This document shows positions 61,701 to 64,000 of a DNA stretch of 64,000 nucleotides, one piece after another (position 1 is the stretch's first letter; every line of letters begins with the position of its first letter). A program made the position numbers and the translations under genes. Source of the DNA: Massilia sp. erpn (GTDB lineage Bacteria; Pseudomonadota; Gammaproteobacteria; Burkholderiales; Burkholderiaceae_D); contig NZ_CP053748.1 of NCBI RefSeq assembly GCF_024400215.1, forward strand, positions 4,650,001-4,714,000, read 5' to 3'. The notes beneath the pieces are model-generated. The model did no database searches, was not told the origin of the DNA, and saw only the letters and a program-made list of their open reading frames with translations.

Positions 61701-64000
61701 TGCGCGGCGAAATCCATGGCCGCCGCAGCCTGGCCGAAGTGCTGCGCGATGCGCGCGAAACGGCGCTGGCGGCGCAATCGCATCCCGACCTGCCGTTTGA
61801 ACAACTGGTCGATGCCTTACAGCCGGAACGCAGCTTGAGCCATACCCCGCTGTTCCAGGTGATGTTCAACCATTTGCGCGCCGACTTCGGCACGCTGGCG
61901 CAACTGCCCGGGGTGGATGCCGAATATATCGCCCTGCGCGAGCAGGCGGCGCAGTTCGAGCTGACATTGGAAACCACGGAGCTGGCCAATGGGCGGCTTG
62001 GCGTGCGCTTCATCTATGCGGCGGAACTGTTCGAAGCGGCCACCATCGCCCGCATGGCGGATGATTACCTGGCCATTCTCGACGCGCTGGCGCATCAAGG
62101 CGGGCAGATGGTGGGCGATGTGGCCCTGGTCAGCCAGCAGGAACAGATCCAGCTGGAGGAGTGGGGCGTCAATCCGGTGCGCCATGCCGACGCGGAGCCG
62201 GTGCATCGCAGCTTTGAGCGCAATGCGCTGCGCCATCCCGATGCGCCAGCCTTGCTGTTCGGCGATCAGACCCTCAGCTATGCGGAGCTGAACCTCCGCG
62301 CCAACCGCCTTGCCCACCGCCTGATGGCGCTGGGCGTGGGGCTGGAGAGCCGGGTCGGCATCGCCGTCGAACGCTCGCTGGACATGATGATTGGCCTGCT
62401 GGCGATTCTGAAAACCGGCGCCGCCTATGTGCCGTTGGATACCGACTACCCGGCGGAACGCCTGCGCTATATGGCCGAGGATAGCGGCATCAGCCTGCTG
62501 CTCACGCATGGCGCGTTGAGCGCCAGCCTGCCTTTGTCCGCCGTGCCGGTGCTGCTGCTGGACCAGACCGATGTCAGCGCCGAGAGCAGCGCGAATCCAG
62601 CCGTGCCGGTGCATGGCGAGAACCTGGCCTACGTGATCTATACCTCCGGCTCGACCGGCAATCCGAAAGGCGCGGCCAACCGCCACCGTTCGTTGTCCAG
62701 TTGCATGGCGTGGATGCAGGAGACTTACCACCTGACGCCCGCCGACACGGTGCTGCACAAGGCCGCTTTCGGTTTCGACGTGTCGGTATGGGAGCAGTTC
62801 TGGCCATTGACGGCGGGTGCGCGCCTGGCGCTGGCCTTGCCGGGCGATCAGCGCGATCCGGCGCGCTTGGTGGCGCTGATCCAGCAGCATCAGGTCACGA
62901 CGGTCAACTTCGTGCCGCCGATGCTGCAGGCCTTCCTGGCGCACGAGGGTATCGAAGCGAGCACGCGGCTCAAGCACATTATCTGCGGTGGTGAGGCCAT
63001 GCCCGCAGAGACGCAGCGCGAGACCTTCGAACGCCTGCGCCGCGCTGGCCTGCACAATCTGTATGGGCCGACCGAAGCGGCGATCCACGTGACGCATTGG
63101 GCCTGCCGCAACGACGGGCAAAGCCTGGTGCCGATCGGCCGCCCGATCAGCGAAACCCATACCTACGTACTGGACGCGGAACTGAATATGGTTCCAGCCG
63201 GGGTGGCGGGAGAGCTGTATCTGGGCGGCGTGGGGCTGGGACGGGGTTATCTGAATCGTCCAGGCCTGAGCGCGGAGCGCTTCGTGGCCGACCCCTTCGA
63301 TCCGCGCGGCGGCCGCCTGTATCGCACCGGGGATCTGGTGCGCTGGAATGGCGAAGGTCAGCTGGAATACCTGGGCCGCATCGATCACCAGTTGAAGATT
63401 CGCGGCTTGCGTATCGAACTGGGCGAGGTCGAGGCGCAACTGCTGGCGCAGCCGGAGGTGCGCGAGGCCGTGGTGCTGGCGCGCGACGGCGCTGGCGGCA
63501 AGCGTCTGGTCGGCTATGTCTCGGCGCACGAAGGCAAGCTGGCCGATGGCGCGGAGCTGAAGGCGCGCCTGGCGTTGCGGCTGCCGGACTATATGGTGCC
63601 GCAGCATATCGCGGTGTTGCCTTCGCTGCCGCTGAGTGCGAACGGCAAGGTGGAGCGCAAGGCGCTGCCCGATGTGGCAATGCCGAACCGCGCCGCCAGC
63701 GAGGCGCCGCAAGGGCAGCTGGAACAGGCGCTGGGCCAGCTCTGGTGCGCCTTGTTGGAACTGGAGAACGTGGGCCGGCGCGACAGCTTCTTTGAACTGG
63801 GCGGCAATTCGCTGCTGCTGCTGCAGTTGCAGCGCCGCCTGGCGCAGCAGCTGGACCTGCATCCCACGGTGGTCGATCTGTTCAAGTATCCGACGCTGGA
63901 AGCATTGGCGGCTTTCCTTGGCAGCGCCGCACCGATGGCACGCTCCACGGCGGAAGTCGATGAACGCGCGAAACGCCAGCGCGGCGCATTTTTACAACGT
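58745..64000 (+). CDS. Non-ribosomal peptide synthetase, FAAL-ACP-C-A-PCP, runs off the window
   Basis: Open from the ATG at 58745 (AGGA upstream) to the window end, 1752 codons, frame checked at several points. The fatty acyl-AMP ligase (about 1-575; [46 protein letters not shown]) loads a fatty acid. ACP with Ser627 ([11 protein letters not shown]). Condensation domain about 675-1115 with HHIVSDG at 824-830. Adenylation domain about 1150-1640 ([11 protein letters not shown] from 1299; [35 protein letters not shown]). PCP with Ser1689 (LGGNSLLL). By eye the specificity pocket reads D-V-W-N-I-G-L-I-H-K, closest to threonine-type codes; this is uncertain. FAAL, MbtH and a FecI-like sigma together point to a lipopeptide siderophore. 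Confidence 0.95.
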   Translation, partial: MPNQSPARHYPENFVAHLRALAAQRPDDTALIVVAERDGEALDTPVSYALLERRVRALAAQLQRRFSPGERVLLLLDNDDHYVISFFACMYAGLIAVPVFPPESARPQHLARLAGIAEDAQAACILTSGAILEMVGGAMSAFGGAAVIAADSMDIGMAEEWAEREPLSGDVAFLQYTSGSTSTPKGVMVTHGNLMANERAIEATMDVRANDVFVSWLPLYHDMGLIGGLLQPFHRGIPVGLMTPRFFLERPVRWLQAVARLRATISGGPDFAFRLCLERVREEQIARLDLSSWRLAFSGAEPVRYDTLRDFIAHTAPAGFSGSSVYPCYGLAEATLLLTGGRRADGICAQGFSADSLAQGKARPDAGGKMLVACGAIAPDHVLEIIDSASGRVLEAGCAGEIQASGPSIASGYWRREEASTETFVERDGRRWLRTGDLGFLHEGQLYITGRIKDLIIVRGQNIYPQDVERGIEAEVEAARKGRVAAFAVAMPDGGEGVGVAVEVSRGLQKLVPVKVLVDALSQAVVAACREPASVVVLLNPGALPKTSSGKLQRGACRKGWQDGTLDAYAVYQFGAFASGGPADGGNQEPLNEAEAVLAALWREVLKRDASVAFARDAHFLASGGNSLAAVQLAARIGERWNIDFPVRFIFEQPQLGAMAAAIARQPQGGAGKAALSPIVPLPAERRRQALPLSHAQQRQWFLWQMAPESCAYHVSGALRYAGALDSAALHEAFDALIARHEPLRTLFQAGADGRGEQWIQAEMPLDWSEIDLRGLPENEREPQALRLAEELNARPFDLCHGPLLRAALLRLGDEAHILAVAMHHIVSDGVSMQVLLAELAAHYRAHLPGGTAALAALPVQYADYAAWQHAWLKEGAGARQLAYWREQLGGEQPVLALPVDRARPPVANYRAAAHRLELEPQLLNALGECAHRAGGTLFMALLAGFQVLLHRYTGQSDIRVGIPIANRQRIETEGLIGFFVNTQVLRGEIHGRRSLAEVLRDARETALAAQSHPDLPFEQLVDALQPERSLSHTPLFQVMFNHLRADFGTLAQLPGVDAEYIALREQAAQFELTLETTELANGRLGVRFIYAAELFEAATIARMADDYLAILDALAHQGGQMVGDVALVSQQEQIQLEEWGVNPVRHADAEPVHRSFERNALRHPDAPALLFGDQTLSYAELNLRANRLAHRLMALGVGLESRVGIAVERSLDMMIGLLAILKTGAAYVPLDTDYPAERLRYMAEDSGISLLLTHGALSASLPLSAVPVLLLDQTDVSAESSANPAVPVHGENLAYVIYTSGSTGNPKGAANRHRSLSSCMAWMQETYHLTPADTVLHKAAFGFDVSVWEQFWPLTAGARLALALPGDQRDPARLVALIQQHQVTTVNFVPPMLQAFLAHEGIEASTRLKHIICGGEAMPAETQRETFERLRRAGLHNLYGPTEAAIHVTHWACRNDGQSLVPIGRPISETHTYVLDAELNMVPAGVAGELYLGGVGLGRGYLNRPGLSAERFVADPFDPRGGRLYRTGDLVRWNGEGQLEYLGRIDHQLKIRGLRIELGEVEAQLLAQPEVREAVVLARDGAGGKRLVGYVSAHEGKLADGAELKARLALRLPDYMVPQHIAVLPSLPLSANGKVERKALPDVAMPNRAASEAPQGQLEQALGQLWCALLELENVGRRDSFFELGGNSLLLLQLQRRLAQQLDLHPTVVDLFKYPTLEALAAFLGSAAPMARSTAEVDERAKRQRGAFLQR

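Overview
The window is about 64 kb of GC-rich bacterial chromosome. Several features point to the betaproteobacterial family Oxalobacteraceae (Massilia / Duganella / Janthinobacterium type). These are a PEP-CTERM protein and prsT, PrsT-type TPR genes beside an EpsB-like fragment, a yeiE/yeiH pair, many hybrid histidine kinases, secreted proteases, and a FAAL-started NRPS with MbtH and a FecI-like sigma factor. No rRNA, tRNA, CRISPR array or intact mobile element was seen. This taxonomic guess rests on gene content only.

Layout. 1-3.1 kb: selO (cut by the window edge) and an acyl-CoA synthetase. 3.1-8.0 kb: a PEP-CTERM protein behind a probable sigma-54 promoter, then two tandem paralogous secreted subtilases; the second has a clear GEMM-I (cyclic dinucleotide) riboswitch in its leader. 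8.3-13.5 kb: a bifunctional beta-oxidation enzyme, a GNAT acetyltransferase, an amino-acid-type solute-binding protein and nadB. 13.6-18.3 kb: a PEP-CTERM/exopolysaccharide remnant, with an EpsB-like protein that stops before its catalytic domain, prsT and a degenerate LuxR-type regulator. 18.3-28.5 kb: lipoproteins, a DUF900-type hydrolase homologue lacking the nucleophilic serine, a PAS hybrid kinase, a beta-helix/YdcF/lipoprotein operon and an M36-type metalloprotease. 28.6-34.1 kb: three palindromic repeats, then a three-gene operon of two hybrid kinases flanking a solute-binding protein. 34.1-39.3 kb: yeiE-like LysR and YeiH exporter, another solute-binding protein, and a five-haem cytochrome that looks like a fusion.

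39.5-47.7 kb is the most unusual part: a secreted Rhs/YD-repeat protein whose GC drops sharply in its C-terminal tip, followed by a 4 kb low-GC array of displaced Rhs core fragments, orphan tips and small immunity-like genes (membrane proteins, ankyrin, Sel1-like, DUF4279), several broken. The ankyrin gene is split at an A9 run that contains the slippery heptamer A AAA AAG.

47.8-57.4 kb holds an RHH protein, an acetamidase-family enzyme, a LysR/aldo-keto reductase pair, a PbrR/CadR-like MerR with its operator and a CDF transporter, an ArsR-rhodanese fusion beside a DUF2938 protein, an aspzincin (M35) protease convergent with a stand-alone homologue of its own N-terminal domain, and an Lrp/diaminopropionate ammonia-lyase pair. 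57.5-64 kb opens a probable lipopeptide siderophore cluster: Fur-box-like site, ECF sigma factor, a minimal DUF4880 protein, MbtH and an NRPS with the order FAAL-ACP-C-A-PCP that runs off the window.
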